Source: Zhengitettix transpicula (taxonomy: Eukaryota > Arthropoda > Insecta > Orthoptera > Tetrigidae). From it: 64,000 nt of DNA. Below the pieces are notes generated by a model, which did not search any database, was not told the origin of the DNA, and was given only the letters and a program-made list of their open reading frames with translations. The stretch lies in assembly GCA_037074705.1 (NCBI GenBank), contig CM073593.1, positions 21,580,001 through 21,644,000 on the forward strand, in the 5' to 3' direction. Position numbers and translations under genes: made by a program. Shown here one piece after another: positions 12,120-24,740 of the stretch (positions are counted from its first letter, which is position 1; each line of letters opens with the position of its first letter).

Positions 12120-12560
12120 GGGACTTAAAATTGCCCGGAACCTGATATCTGGAACCGGAAGTGAACATTGCGTTCCAGAGAACACGGAAACGATATGAAG
12201 GACCATAACGCAAATATCTGTGAAAGCGCACTAGACGTTCGATTTGAGCATACTCGATGACAATGGTTGGTAGAAAGTTTGGGCACAAGCACGCGTGTTA
12301 AGGAAGCAATGCAAACACTACGACGCGTGTGGAATGTCGAAGGTCCCGGGTGCGGCCTCCAGGGACGTAGATGCGCTACCGCCGCGCCGATCACATCTTG
12401 ATCCGTGTAGTATTTATAAACGCTAAATGCTGCCCGCTAATTTGCATATATATTACGGACCCGGCGGCCGGAATTAAGACGTCATATAAAAGCCACTTAC
12501 TGCTGCTTTATGCGCCGCTGTCTGCTCCCGACTTTCTCTCCATAGTTGTTATTTAATGCA
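12120..12560. other. Low-AT island with octamer-like site
   Basis: A mixed-composition stretch with GC-rich words (CCCGGGTGCGGCC, GGCGGCCGG) lies between AT-rich flanks. TAATTTGCATATATATTA at 12438-12455 contains an octamer core (ATTTGCAT) next to TAAT. The 89-codon minus frame (12125-12394) has no recognisable domain. A POU/homeodomain-bound enhancer is possible, but this is inference from motifs alone. Confidence 0.3.
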
Positions 12561-15500
12561 GCCACCGAGTCATTTGGAGATAGGTCAGATCTGTAAGAGC
12601 TCGAGGCCTGTATCCATCCCACGTACAATTCATGATGGATGCTTTTGTCCAACGTACCGCTTAATACAGCAAAATTAGGTCAGTAAATCCTTTTAAGGAT
12701 GAGTTACAGACATGAGAGTGATCGTTTATGCTTAAACAAATCTGATTTTCATGTTTGATATGCGTTGATACTTTTGATTGAAAATTATGCATGAAGAAAT
12801 AAAGTGGCCACTAATTGGAGAAAACTGTAGTGCTCATTGAATTAGTAAAGTAAATTCCGAAGACGTTTTTGTTAAGCGGAGATTTTTATATTAATAATGA
12901 CGAGAAATCAAAACTTATTCTTAGAAACGGTCTTGTTAAATTTTACATTAACAATCCATTTAATGTCTTGAGTGTCCATAGCGGTACCAATTCCCCTGTC
13001 CTGAAGTCCATGGAATCAGTTGAATCTGCCGGGTTATAGAAATCTTCCAATCATTTAACAGTCTTTTCATTCAGCCGTTAGGCTAAAAAAACTAAGTGTC
13101 GACTAAGCAGAGACACAATAGTAGTCTTGAACTGAGTAGGTCGATGTATAAATGAGGTAAATTGATCCACGTCTGTAAAGGTTGTGAGCTAAAGTTTCAT
13201 GATGGTCCGTAATCCCTGAAGACGATTATAGTTGTTTACTGTTCGAAATACCTATCACTACTTCAGCATGTTTGGTCCTACCGTGGTGTTGCTTTTTAAA
13301 ATATGTAAAAATTATTTATGAATTATAATTCGAAATTACAATCGATTAACTTGTCTAATTCATAGTTTCCTTGAATTATGAAAGGTCGAGCTTCCGGTTT
13401 TAAAATGTAAAATACAATATTATACTCTGTTAAGGAAAATATCGCGCTATTAGGAACGACAACCAAAAACGTCAATTGATTCAAATTTTTAAAAAGTTAA
13501 ATGAAATAAAAAATCACCTAGTATGCTTACACAACCTCTGAATTTTCCGGTACATTTTCTGGTATATTTGAACCGTGACACACTAAAGTGGTTTACAGTT
13601 ATATTAGTACAAATGTACGCTAAAATGTTAACCTGACAAAATTTTCGAAAAGTAGAAGATTCTCGAAAGCATTTTCACTCGTTTTTATATCACGTTCTCC
13701 CACTTCGAAGAAACGTCACCCATCAATTTTCCAATAAGCTCGGCGAATTTGTTTCCGCCACCAGATTATTTCCCTTTACTTGCGTGGTCTTGAATTGTAG
13801 GGTTGGTTTTTGGTCCAGTTCACCGTGAAATCCCGAAACCTTGAGACGTAATCCGCCAGTTTACATCGCCTACTTAAACAAACCATGTCTGGAAGATTTG
13901 GTACTTTGCGTCTGCTTTTAATTCTATTTTACATTTTTTGTCATAAAAATTAAAAAAGCGACTAATAGATCGTGCCACACTAACCTCTAATTTTCTTATT
14001 CACAACTCTTATTTTCTTCTCAAAATCAGGGAATGGAACATCAGATATATGTAATCCCAAAATTAAAAATAAATCATTTACTGATTGTGTAATCTTCAGA
14101 CTACGTTCATTTAAACTTGTCAGCTCTGGATCATGTATAAAATTTGTAAAAACCGTTTTTACGTGATATATTTATACAAGCCTGTGGGTATAGAAGTGAA
14201 TAAATTAATTGCATACTATAGAATACTGAAATATCACTTTTCAAATAACTTAGAGTTCATTTTCGATTCTGTCAGACGATTGTAAGTCACCCGGTTAGTT
14301 TTGTATAGTGGTTCGAAGAAGAGTATAAAATTTTCATCACGAGGAACTAAAACCGGTTCAGTATACATGATAATAATTTGCAAGAGGTTGGCGTCCGCTT
14401 GGGCACTGACATTAAAACGCACAAATTAATAATCTAATAAAATAATCTAAGGTTGCCCGTAGTTATCAGGATAAAAACACTTTGAAATTGCTGCACGAGG
14501 TCTGGCAGTTGTCATGAATGCATAATGAGCTGCATCGTCATCTGGAAAGAGAGTTTACAGCCATCGTTATCCAAAAATGCCATTAGTGGCGGAGAACAGG
14601 TTGGCAACGTCACTGTTGATGGATATTGACTCGACAGAGTAATGTCTGTTGTAAATAAGAAAACTCGTAAAAATGTATTGCTTAATTACCTTAGTTTCAA
14701 GCCGTAATGTTTCCTGCCAATGAAATTATTTTCTTCTTTTTTAAGTACCGATAAAATTTTCGGGATATTTACATTATAACTACATTGTATTTTCTTTGTT
14801 AGCTTACCATATATACGAGATAATGGTTTATGAAGTGGAGATAATGTTTGGAATCGCAACATAAGGATAAATTTTGTATCATCACGATATTATGGAACCA
14901 ATCCTATACGTCCCTAATTCTAGAATTACTCACGAGCAAATAAGTTAACATATTTTATTTGAATTTCTTTTTACAAAAATGTTCAACTCAAAGAGCACTC
15001 TACAATGTTTCTACACTAACCAAATTTCTTGAAATAATTAAATTAGGAATTTTTGTAAATTACCCAATTAAATTAACAGTAAATTAAAAATACATTATGA
15101 ATGATTTCGCATGGAAGTATTCTCAATTTTACAAGTTGCCTATGAATAAAATTTTAATGCATAGCAACTATCAATACTCATTAATGTCGTTAATTCCTCT
15201 TTTTTTTACGTTTTACAGTTCACGAAAGTAGGAAATCATTTCACTTTCTTCAGTGTCTGAAATAGGAGTTATTTAAAAATATTAATTTTGTTAAAAAAAT
15301 GTGTATTGTTTTAAGCGTGTCACCTCCAGTAATACAAACAAAAAAGGGGGGTATGATAAGGTAAAACTCGCGACCTGGCTTAACGAAAATATGAAGTTGT
15401 TCTAAAAACATAATTTGTGAATATTATTAACACGCTTTCGTCTCCCATTGCCTCTTAAGATAGAGGCCACAAAAAAAATTGATATGAAAATTGGTCCTAT

Positions 15501-16199
15501 GGATTTAAAATTTAATGTAATAAGCGTATATCTTTGAGTGAAATAATTATTTTGATAGCCTACGTAACCAAGGGTATTTCGTGTAGTTGTAGTACAGAAA
15601 GAGTAAAATTAACTGTATAATGGTTATCTGACCTGATAATGGATTTTTTTCACAAATTTAAGAATCTAAATTTATTTACGCACGCTGCAAACTTGGACAG
15701 TTGACAATCCGCTGGAAAATTTGTTACGACACTTCAGGGAAAACGGAAACAGAGAGCGAGATACGGGCAGAGACAGCCGGCTTAGGATGTTGAATAGTAA
15801 ACCAGCGTGACTGTTGCGCAACAATCAGTATCGTCCGTCAGTGAATTTTTCCAGCAATGATAAAATCTTGACGCAAAGCTGCAATCACTCTGAATATGAG
15901 TATAATGCTCATCAAAATAAAAATCTGAAATTTTAGGAACAAAGACGTACGTTCTACTTAGTGTTGCGGCCGACGTCAAGTGCCTCTATTTCATTCCCTG
16001 TCTTTTATTCTCTATCATCTCACTCTCTTACAGCACTAAACTTCTGTTACGATTCAAAACGACGAATTTACCTTACCCATGTCTCTTTTTTCTCATTTAT
16101 CTCTTTCCATCTTTTCCACTGTTTCACAGATTCCCCCTCATCTGCCAATAATTTACTTTGTTCTATTAAAAATATGGGTTCATCTCAACATTAAAATTA
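12561..16199. other. Long AT-rich stretch, no gene supported
   Basis: More than 3.5 kb with no frame above 80 codons, no RNA gene and no repeat shared with the rest of the window that I could recognise. Slightly richer patches occur near 14490-14640 and 15690-15960. Confidence 0.5.
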
Positions 16200-17276
16200 C
16201 TATATTGTAATAATTTATATATTTAGCTAGCTTGCATCTTTTGACAATAATTCACGATATAAATTATGTGGCGTTTTTAAATGAAAAGAACTATTACGTG
16301 AAAACTATTAAACAAGATTTATTAACAATTTTAAAACAAGTATTCAAATCACAAAATATTTGGGATCTCAGGGTCTTGAACTGGGTTTGATAATGGCAGA
16401 ATTTATAACATCAAAATCACCAAAATTACATTTACTGTATATGGGAATCAATGCATCTGAACATAGACGAAATTTGTTGCTGAAGAAATAATGCCAAAGA
16501 TTGAATTTAAACCATTTCAATTTTTATCAAGAAATAAAGAATGATCTGAATAATTAAAGATCTCATTTTATCGATAATTAAAGAACGATCTGACGTTTAT
16601 CTTTTAAACGTGGTTTACAATGATTTTAAAGTTTTCTTTCTACTTACGGCAGCCCAGGTCTCATTTTAACTTTTCGTGCACAATTTTGGGGATATCACTG
16701 ATTCTAAGTACTCACAGACTCTAAATGTTCACAGACTCTAATTAGCGTAGATTGTTAGTTGGTTTAAAATCAATTTGTCGATTCTCGATGATTTACTGCA
16801 ACCTGGATTTGTAGATCTCGTGGATTTTTGTTGAAAAGGCACCTCATTGGATTTGTCTGTTGACTGAAGACTAGTTCAGTTTCTGCATTTTTGATATAAC
16901 AGCGTACTGGTTACTGGAACACTTTCTCGTTCTTTAAATTAGACCTTTCAGTCTTCACTGCTGACTGACAAAGATTGTTCAAGTTTTCGTGAATTAGAAT
17001 TTTAATCTGTACATCTCGCCGTTTACTGCCCAACTGTTCGTTCTTTTACTCTGTACTACTTGCTGTCCACTGCCCAACTGTTCGTTCTTTTACTGTGTTC
17101 TACTGCCCAACTGTTCGTTCGTCTTGTAAATTTTGAGCGCGTAAAACCTTCTCGACCGATCAACAATACTTTCCTTGCCTTGCCGGTTTGTTGCGGCGTC
17201 CGCTATATCCACCAATAATGAGTCCTCTACAATTCAACTTTTCAATTAGAACAATGCCTTAATTACCAATTACTGC
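16200..17276 (+). mobile_element. F1-B: (TA)n-associated repeat element
   Basis: Left end TATATTGTAATAATT, right end near CAATTACTGCAATATATAT. Shared landmarks are CTCAGGGTCTTGAACTGGGT followed by TTGATAA, a GATCTGACG block, TTTACAATG, and ACAATGCC before the right end. Length is about 1.1 kb, the same as F1-C and F1-D. The right half carries a small tandem array. No coding capacity is seen. Confidence 0.65.
17022..17122 (+). repeat. Tandem array inside F1-B
   Basis: ACTGCCCAACTGTTCGTTC occurs three times, starting at about 17024, 17069 and 17102 (spacings about 45 and 33 bp), with TTTTACT between units. F1-C has a different tandem motif at the corresponding place. Confidence 0.75.
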
Positions 17277-17305
17277 AATATATATATATGTATATATATA
17301 TATAA
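17277..17305. repeat. (TA)n microsatellite at right edge of F1-B
   Basis: A TA run interrupted by one TG, lying directly at the end of the element. Confidence 0.85.
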
Positions 17306-19295
17306 ATAAATTTGTCCATAGTGCAAGTAAATAAATAAAAGATAGTGATAAATATTATCCAAAAAAATAGACGCTAGAAATCTCAAATATGTAACGGAAT
17401 TGTAGACCAAAATAAACAAATGGAGTTTTATAGTGAAACTAGATTTTCAAAAAATATAGAAAAACGAGACATAAGCAGTGACGTAAATTAATTCATATTA
17501 TAATATTTGTCTAATAATATTTTATGAGTTAAATAATACTGTGTTAAAGATGTTTCAATTCTCGTGTGTGGGTAACAAACATATTCATTTTATGTAATTT
17601 AGTCTACACTTCTGTGAAATAAAAGTCAGTGTCCCGCGATAGTTAATGTCCGTAACAGCCTTCAAGATAAAGAGATTATCTAAATATATTGATAATTGTG
17701 CTCCTGGAAGAAGAATGAAGCAGCAGAAGCTGCGCCACATGTGCAATCAACATACACAAACGAAAATAGAAAGTCAAGCCACAGAACGGAAGAATAAATG
17801 TCATCATATGAAGACAAAACAAACAGCACAAGGTTATAGCCCGATGGGACCAGAGCAAGCCAACCATCTGCCAACTAATGACTCGACAGCTTAGTACATG
17901 GCGAGATCAACGCCTAAATCTCTACTCGTAATTACACGCTTCCCAGACTAATGTTGCTATTAAGGTGGCAATTCGTTCTCTAGTAACTCTGAAATCAGTA
18001 AACTAAAGGGATCCGTAATTAAGACCGTTTAGCTGATGTTCGGTTCATTTGAAGAATGGTGTAGAATTCCTCTGCGTTCCTGGGCCTACGGCAGCACTTG
18101 GGTCTGTGCGTGGGTGGAGAGGTGCGCCCACGCTCCGTGTTGTAGGCTACCGAAAACACACATGCACGCCGTCCATCAAGCGACATCCGCCCTTGACGGA
18201 AACATCCTTATAGATATTAGCCTTCTCAGAATTTAAATACCGAAATAAAAATATTAGATATAAAAATAAGATAGAATAGTGGATCAATCCTTGCCGAATG
18301 GAAGAAACGTGAATCTATGAGATTGCTTGTTTTAAAGTGAAAGTAATTATACACCTGAAAATTAACAAAAAGAGATATTAAAACTTTTTTTTAGGCTGTA
18401 ACTACAGTGTTACTGTTATCTCCTTTAGCGTTATAGTTCTCCATAATCTACTCCTTTCTTATAGTTTCTTATAGTTAATAACTTCTTTGTATGACGACTA
18501 AGATTCCATAACTTCCAGCCAAGATACTCTGTCGCCAGTGAGAGTTGGCAATCGACACAAAAGTTCTTGTACATTCCGCTTCTTCTACTCTTTGCAAACT
18601 TTATTACGCACCCTACATATTGTACATATCAGTAAATATCAACCTAAATATTGGGAGTTGAATACAATCGAATTTGTTCTAAATGTCCATCATACGAACT
18701 TTATCATTCCTATTAAAATTCTGTTAATTGTATTAGCAGTTTTAGTTACCTAAATTGATATCGTTTTTATAATATACTTATGCCGTTGACTGACATATTT
18801 TGGGTCGGGGTAAGTTTGTCTTGCAGGAATTCAAATTTTTTTCTAATTAACTATCAATTTCTAGTATTGGGCCAAGTCGTATTTTATTTCCAATACCATT
18901 TATCAACCTCGTGGGGTACTGAATCATATGACATCATTGACCGGCAGGGCGGGGCACCACAACACTAGAATCTTTACATGCGAGATTTTTAAACAATAGG
19001 TTTCGTCGACGATGGATCGGCCGTACTCGTCGTTAAAACGATTCAGCCTTACATGAATGGCCTCCAAGGTCCTCGCTGCATGTGATATTTTCCTTGTGAT
19101 GTTTTATAAATGCCTAAGTTTATGTGTTTCCACTACTTGCAACAATAGTCGAACTACGGAACCGCAGAACTGCAGACGAAAAGCAGTAACTCGAGACAAG
19201 CTCACTAAAAGTGTGGGATGAATCTAAATACCGCATATACATACGCGCATCTGAAGGGGAGCATATTCAGTTAATGTATTTTCCCTTATTAAAAA
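17306..19295. other. Intergenic DNA, no gene supported
   Basis: Mostly AT-rich. A richer patch at about 18030-18230 contains GTGCGTGGGTGGAGAGG-type sequence, and another lies at 18900-19250. Frames of 60-82 codons overlap on both strands without domain signatures. Confidence 0.5.
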
Positions 19296-20336
19296 ATTAA
19301 ATATATATATATATATATTATAAACAACAAATAATTAAAAGAATTTAATGGTTGATGACGCCAAATTATGTAATAAACAAACTATAATTAATTAATTATG
19401 ACAATTATGAATGACTTTATTTTATTAAAATTTAAAATGAAAGGTTATTGAATAATTTACAAAATTTAAACTTCACAAAACAATTAATTTATTCAAAGTA
19501 AAATAACAAATTTTCTTGATGTGATTTATTTACATTCTGGTTCTTACTATTTTACAGATTTTATCTACTCTCATCTCAGGGTCGTTTATTTGAGCCTTTT
19601 AAATAAGGAAGCAACCTTTTTACATTCAAATTAACAATCAAATTTTACAACATTAGAGTTAGACAAAAAAATGAACGTGAATCCGAAATCTGACTATTTG
19701 ATCCTTTAACGTTTACAAAACTTTTATAAAACTTCTCTCTCTACTTACATTTCTTTACTGGTACCAGGCATTCGTTTCGCTCTGATTCACTATACACTAT
19801 TCACATATAACAGGCCATAATTTCACAGAATTTAATTTGTATCAAAAACATTGTCCAAATTTTTGTGTCTATCAACTGGAACGATTACTCCGTACAACAT
19901 CTGTGGACCTCTGTATTAAATCTCACTCTCTCCAGCAAATATTGTATTTCTCTTTCTGATTAATGGTCAATCAGATTGTAATCGACTCCTTCTCGATGAA
20001 ATTTGCAACAGTCTTTACTTGTTGAATTTTTACTGAGGCTTTACTTATTGAATTATATGTTCAAACTTTACTCGATGAAAATCTGTCTGCAACTCTCAAT
20101 AAAATCTTTCCTGCGGCTCTTTACTCGATGAAAATCTGCCCGCTTCTCTTACTCGATGTACTTTACTTTATGTCCGCGACTGCTTACTCGATGAATTTAT
20201 GTCCGCAACTGCCTCCTGTAAAACCCCGCTGTTCTGCACATTGTTGCGTTTATATTCTCGCCGATAACAATCCATCACAAATTTCCAATTATCAATTCTC
20301 TAATTGCCTCTAATTATATATATATATATATAATAT
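19296..20336 (+). mobile_element. F1-C: (TA)n-flanked repeat element
   Basis: A TA tract (19301-19320) borders the left end and another (20315-20336) the right. Shared F1 landmarks in order are CTCAGGGTCGTTTATTTGAG, AAGCAACCTTTTTACATTC, ATCTGACTATTTGATCC, TTTACAAAAC, CTGGTACCAGGC and AACAATCCA near the right end. The element is about 1 kb with no coding frame of note. Having a TA run on both sides is the clearest sign in this window of insertion into, or generation of, TA repeats. Confidence 0.7.
19990..20200 (+). repeat. Irregular tandem array inside F1-C
   Basis: CTCGATGA or ACTCGATGA recurs at about 19995, 20060, 20123, 20150 (as ACTCGATGTA) and 20185, usually followed by AAAATCTG or AATTTATGTC and CCGC or CTGC. 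Unit length varies from about 27 to 65 bp. Confidence 0.65.
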
Positions 20337-21890
20337 AAAAATGTGTAGTCCATATAAACAGTTATAGAAACGTTTCCTGTCATCATTCTATATTCCAAAT
20401 TAATACCTTTGAGTGTTGAACGATTGCTTAGCTGTCTATACTATTTTTGCTACCTTTGTTGTTTTCAATCTTAACAAAAAATATTCGTTTCTTCCACCGA
20501 ATCAAATTCCGTAGTAATTTTCAGTCATTATTTTACGTTCAATTATTATTATCTTAATTTTCTCTTATGCAAATGGATCCCCTCTCCTTACTTTTCTGTT
20601 TATCAACGAATTTTTTTTTATTATGATCATCCTTTGGTGCCATAAGAAACCAAACATTTAAATTCGATGCAAGCCAAGTAACTCACAATTTAAGTGAAAT
20701 AAGCTGAATAACTGAAAACAACAGGAAAAAGTGTTGAAATTAATTAAAACATAAAACAACTGATATTTAAATAACCATAATAAATTTTTCGAACATATCG
20801 GATGAGGTTTGTGAAAATTCAAGGGCAAGTCTTTGGCCAGCGTAACTGAACAGACAAGTTTTTAAGTTTCTTTTTTGCCTGAAAGGCACTTACGAAAGGC
20901 GTTAACCACGCAATGTAATGAGGGAGTTTTGATGAGTGGGGAGACTGATGGCGCTACAATCAGGGTGAGGATTATGGGGGGCGACAAGAGTTAATCTGCG
21001 GACGCGCCTTTACTGCCAGGACGTGTGCCATCTCTGTTTACGATGCAGTTGGAAAATTAGCGACAATAAGTGGCATTTTTATAAGATATCCCGTCGTCAC
21101 CTGAAACCTGACGCAAATAAGTAACCAGTAAAGAAGACGAAAAATTCTTTACCAATGGGTGTATAATAATTTAAGAGTACTCCGTTAATACGTTTTATTT
21201 TTTCTTAATTATTTTTTCATTGCGATATTAATGTGTATTTATTATTTCAGTTTCATTACTTTAAAGGCTTTTGTAACTTTATTATTTTAACTGCAATTTA
21301 TTTAATGAATCCATCTATTTCAAATTATTATAAATTCCATACCTTCATAAATTTGTTGTAAATAATTGCACTTCAAAATATTTTTGTCAGACAGTCGTTA
21401 GAATGTTTACTACAAAAAGTGCTTTTACCGTAATAAATTTATTTACTTTGTTTAAAAGTATCAAACAAGTGTTGTATGTTATAAACTCTAAAATTAGGTT
21501 CATGTCCGAGGAGGGCGAATAAGGTACATTTTAATTTTTTTTAGAAAACTGTCAATCTAATCGGTTTTTATGAATATGAAAATTTACAATTGAAATTTTT
21601 AAAAATGTGGTTTCTAAGTGTTTTATGACGTGGAACAATAAATAATAGTTTATAATATAATTTATCAAAGTATTTTTATTATGAATAAATGATTCTCGGG
21701 ATTGCAACCTGCATAAATATATATTTATTAATAATACACAAATAATTATTTAAATATTTATTAATTCACAATAATTAGCAATGGTTCAGTGACGAAACAG
21801 TTTAGCAGCAATGAAATGACAGTATGTATTATCGAGAGTTACTTGTATGTAAAAACACGATTAGTAACTTAAATACCTTCAGTCTCCGTC
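20337..21890. other. Intergenic DNA with a less AT-rich patch
   Basis: Mostly AT-rich. The segment 20870-21080 is mixed in composition (GGCGCTACAATCAGGGTGAG, GGACGCGCC) and unique-looking. No gene is supported. Confidence 0.45.
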
Positions 21891-22190
21891 TCGAAGTATG
21901 ATAACGCTGGGGGAAATTGAATTAACAAACAGCACTGCATTAATAATAGCGCAGTAATTTGCATAATTACACACGGACAAAGCCGAACCTTCCTCCTCGC
22001 TGTAATTACGCGCGTATGACGGCTTGAATGTGGCCTAGTTTTTTGTGTTTCGCGACACCCAGGAGCACATCACGCGTCAGCATTTTTCTTGTACGTGTTG
22101 ATGTGACATCAAGGTTATCTGAGTCGCTTTAGCGAAATGTAGAGCGCATGACTGACTCGCGGTAAATCGTAAAGAGTAAGACCTAGAATG
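21890..22190. other. Low-AT island with octamer-like site
   Basis: ATTTGCATAATTAC at 21957-21970 joins an octamer core to a homeodomain-type TAAT, inside a mixed-composition stretch with ATTACGCGCG and CGCGACACCC words. No coding frame. This is similar in character to 12120-12560, and an enhancer role is only a hypothesis. Confidence 0.3.
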
Positions 22191-24279
22191 TAAAAATGTT
22201 TCATAAAATCACAAACACCGGCGGACAGGAATCAATGGAACTAATAATTAGAAGAAGAAATGGCGGCTGAAGGGATAGCTTTGGAACCTCCAGGGAGAAA
22301 GGAAGAGGGAAAGCGAAAAACAACGGTGTCGTGCTATGAGCGGCCGTGCTCATAGCGGCCAGAGGACAAAAAAAGAAAATTGACAAGACATTGAAGTTGG
22401 TTAGATCCATGGCGGAGGTCGTATGCAAGGATGGAGTAAAGAGGGCTAATGATAATAATGAAACGTGAAGACTTTGGATCAGGGTATCGGATTAAATGAA
22501 ACATAAGACATGACTATCCATATATTTTTAATGAGCTATGTCGCAGATCGGTACCCTCAGGACAATGGCACCATTTCGCCTTAATGTGCCGCTTTTTATA
22601 ACGTGGACAATATATGGCTCTTATAAAACAAGAGAACACGTCTGCTTTTTTAAAACAAAGAGCCGTTTCGGCTACATTTCACGGGAATTATATTCAAAAC
22701 AAACATTTTACATAACCGGAGTAAAGGATACTGTGGATGATAAATTTAACAAATTTATGATATGAAATTCATAAATCAGGCTTTTAAGAATATAAGTGTC
22801 TTTTTGAAACGTTTTTTGTGAGACTGGGTCGAGCACGGTTCATTTATTGTTGAAAAATCAAAGAGTAAAGCGTATATGATGACGTCAAAATGCGAAATTG
22901 ATCACCATCACCACCTCATAAGTACTAAAACTCCAAAATCAGCCCATATTTCGAAGTTCTAGCCACGGCGCTAGAGAAACAGAGGGAAACACCAACGAAC
23001 ACGACAGAAAAAAAATCCAATTATATCTGCACTGGCCTTTGTTTTCCTAACTGTGCACGTTGACAGCCAAGATCTGGGAGCTCGATCCCAATTTATATAG
23101 CACGAGATGTTCACGCTCATTAACCGGTTTTTACGATGTGCCTGCGCGGAACAGAAACTTGCCAACTTGGAATTAAAACCTCCATCTTTAACTAACGACT
23201 TTCAAAGGTCCAGCATAGCTTCCTGCTGGCTCTTTTTTTTCTCTCTCTCGCCGCAGTTTCACTTTGTTTGTTTTAGCGCTTACGTAACGCGTTATCCTTG
23301 CTTTCATTCTAGGTACAATAAGTTGGAGCCTTGGTCTAGATTAATCCAAAGAGAAAACAAAAGAAATTTTGGACGACAGTCGTGACGTAGAGACATATTT
23401 AAAAAAATGTGTTAATTTAACGTGACGTATCTTTGATAGGCTGAAAGTAAATAATTGCATATTTTTTAAAAAAACTGAAATTTGTTTAAAAACGAAAATA
23501 CTCGTATTTTACATAGAACGCAAAACTATATTTCATTTGTTGTGCCAAACTGTTGGAGTATTTCTACGTGGTGGTTTTTCGTATGTAATCTTTAAACAAG
23601 CCCTTTCATTATATAGAACGTTTGGAGAATCGTAAAATATTCCAGAAATAATAAGGTAACCACGTTCCAATGAGTACCTGGATTTTTTGGTCTGATTTAA
23701 AGTTACAGTTTTCATTTATTAAGTAGCTAAGAAAAAAACTATTTTACTGCTCCGAGATTTGGATGAAATTAAAAAAATAGAATTATCGGAAAACATTATT
23801 TAAAAGTTATAATGTGATTCAGTTTTGACTTCTCTGTAATCAATAACCTTTAGCTCTGTCTACAGTTGTGTCAGGAAAAATAGAAACAGTATTCGTTCTT
23901 ACGTTTGTCTATACAAAAGAAACGTTAACGTTAATTTCGATAAAATATTTTCTAATGTTTACATTAATAAGCTTGGTCTCGATAAACTAAAAAAACGACG
24001 GAAGATATTGTATACCTTAATTTCTTCTTTCCTATTTACAATATACGATACATAATAAAGAAGTGAGTTTCAAATAAAGTAATGTGTTATTTTAATTATT
24101 AGCTACGGATACTTTTATTGTCTGTGGATTTGTAAGAGGTAAAAACTGATATAATGCCTGTGACACGTATGAAATTCAAATACAGTAAGATGCCAATGAA
24201 TCAGTGTTAACTGCATTATTGATTCATGTCCTCAATTCCGATTGGTATTAGAACAGGGTGGATGTAAAAGCAAAGTACG
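22191..24279. other. Intergenic DNA, no gene supported
   Basis: The 22200-22440 patch includes a near-palindrome around GCGGCCGTGCTCATAGCGGC (22339-22361). A 92-codon plus frame (23107-23385) has no domain. The remainder is AT-rich. Confidence 0.45.
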
Positions 24280-24640
24280 GTGGCTTTAGTATAGGGTAAT
24301 CCACGTTCTGGCCACTCCGCTTTTATAACATAGAAAAGGAGCGAAAGCAGGGATACGGAATTATAGTACAAGACAGTCAAGGGTGAACTAGGGCACTCTA
24401 ACTGTAGTTTAAGGATCATACCCGGCAATTTGTCTAAAAGTGATTAATGGAAAACTCTAGAGAAGGTTTCAAAACTCCTGGTACTTGTCGCACGCCATTC
24501 AGTAAGCGGGTGTTTGGTTCGCTTTGGGAACCGTTCCTCTCCATGCCTCGACCGGACTTGGAGGGCAGCTGGCCGACTGGTCCAATAGAAGGAGGAGGCG
24601 ACACTGGCCGTATAGCGAATGTCTGCCTCGATCCAGCCTT
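24280..24640 (+). repeat. R3 dispersed repeat, copy 1
   Basis: Landmarks shared with 55265-55525 and with the reverse complement of 33370-33720 are TAGGGTAATCCAC, AGGGTGAACTAGGGC, TTTAAGGATC.TACCC, CTTGTCGCACGCCATTC, CTCCATGCCTCGACC and GGCAGCTGGCCGACTGGTCC. The repeat is GC-richer than its surroundings and shows no conserved reading frame among copies, since indels differ. It could be a SINE-like body or the UTR of a larger retroelement, and I cannot name it. Confidence 0.65.
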
Positions 24641-24740
24641 TCCGCGCAAACCATTCTCATTGTGAGCGTAATGACGTCAAAGTATACGAAATCACCATTT
24701 TAATAATGCCGTTATGGAAGGCAATGCAACGTTCAGACTA

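Noticed and set aside
22201..22440. Possible LINE 3' coding tail near GAGCGGCCGTGCTCATAGCG
   Set aside because: Translations give only vague resemblance, and no RT motif lies upstream.
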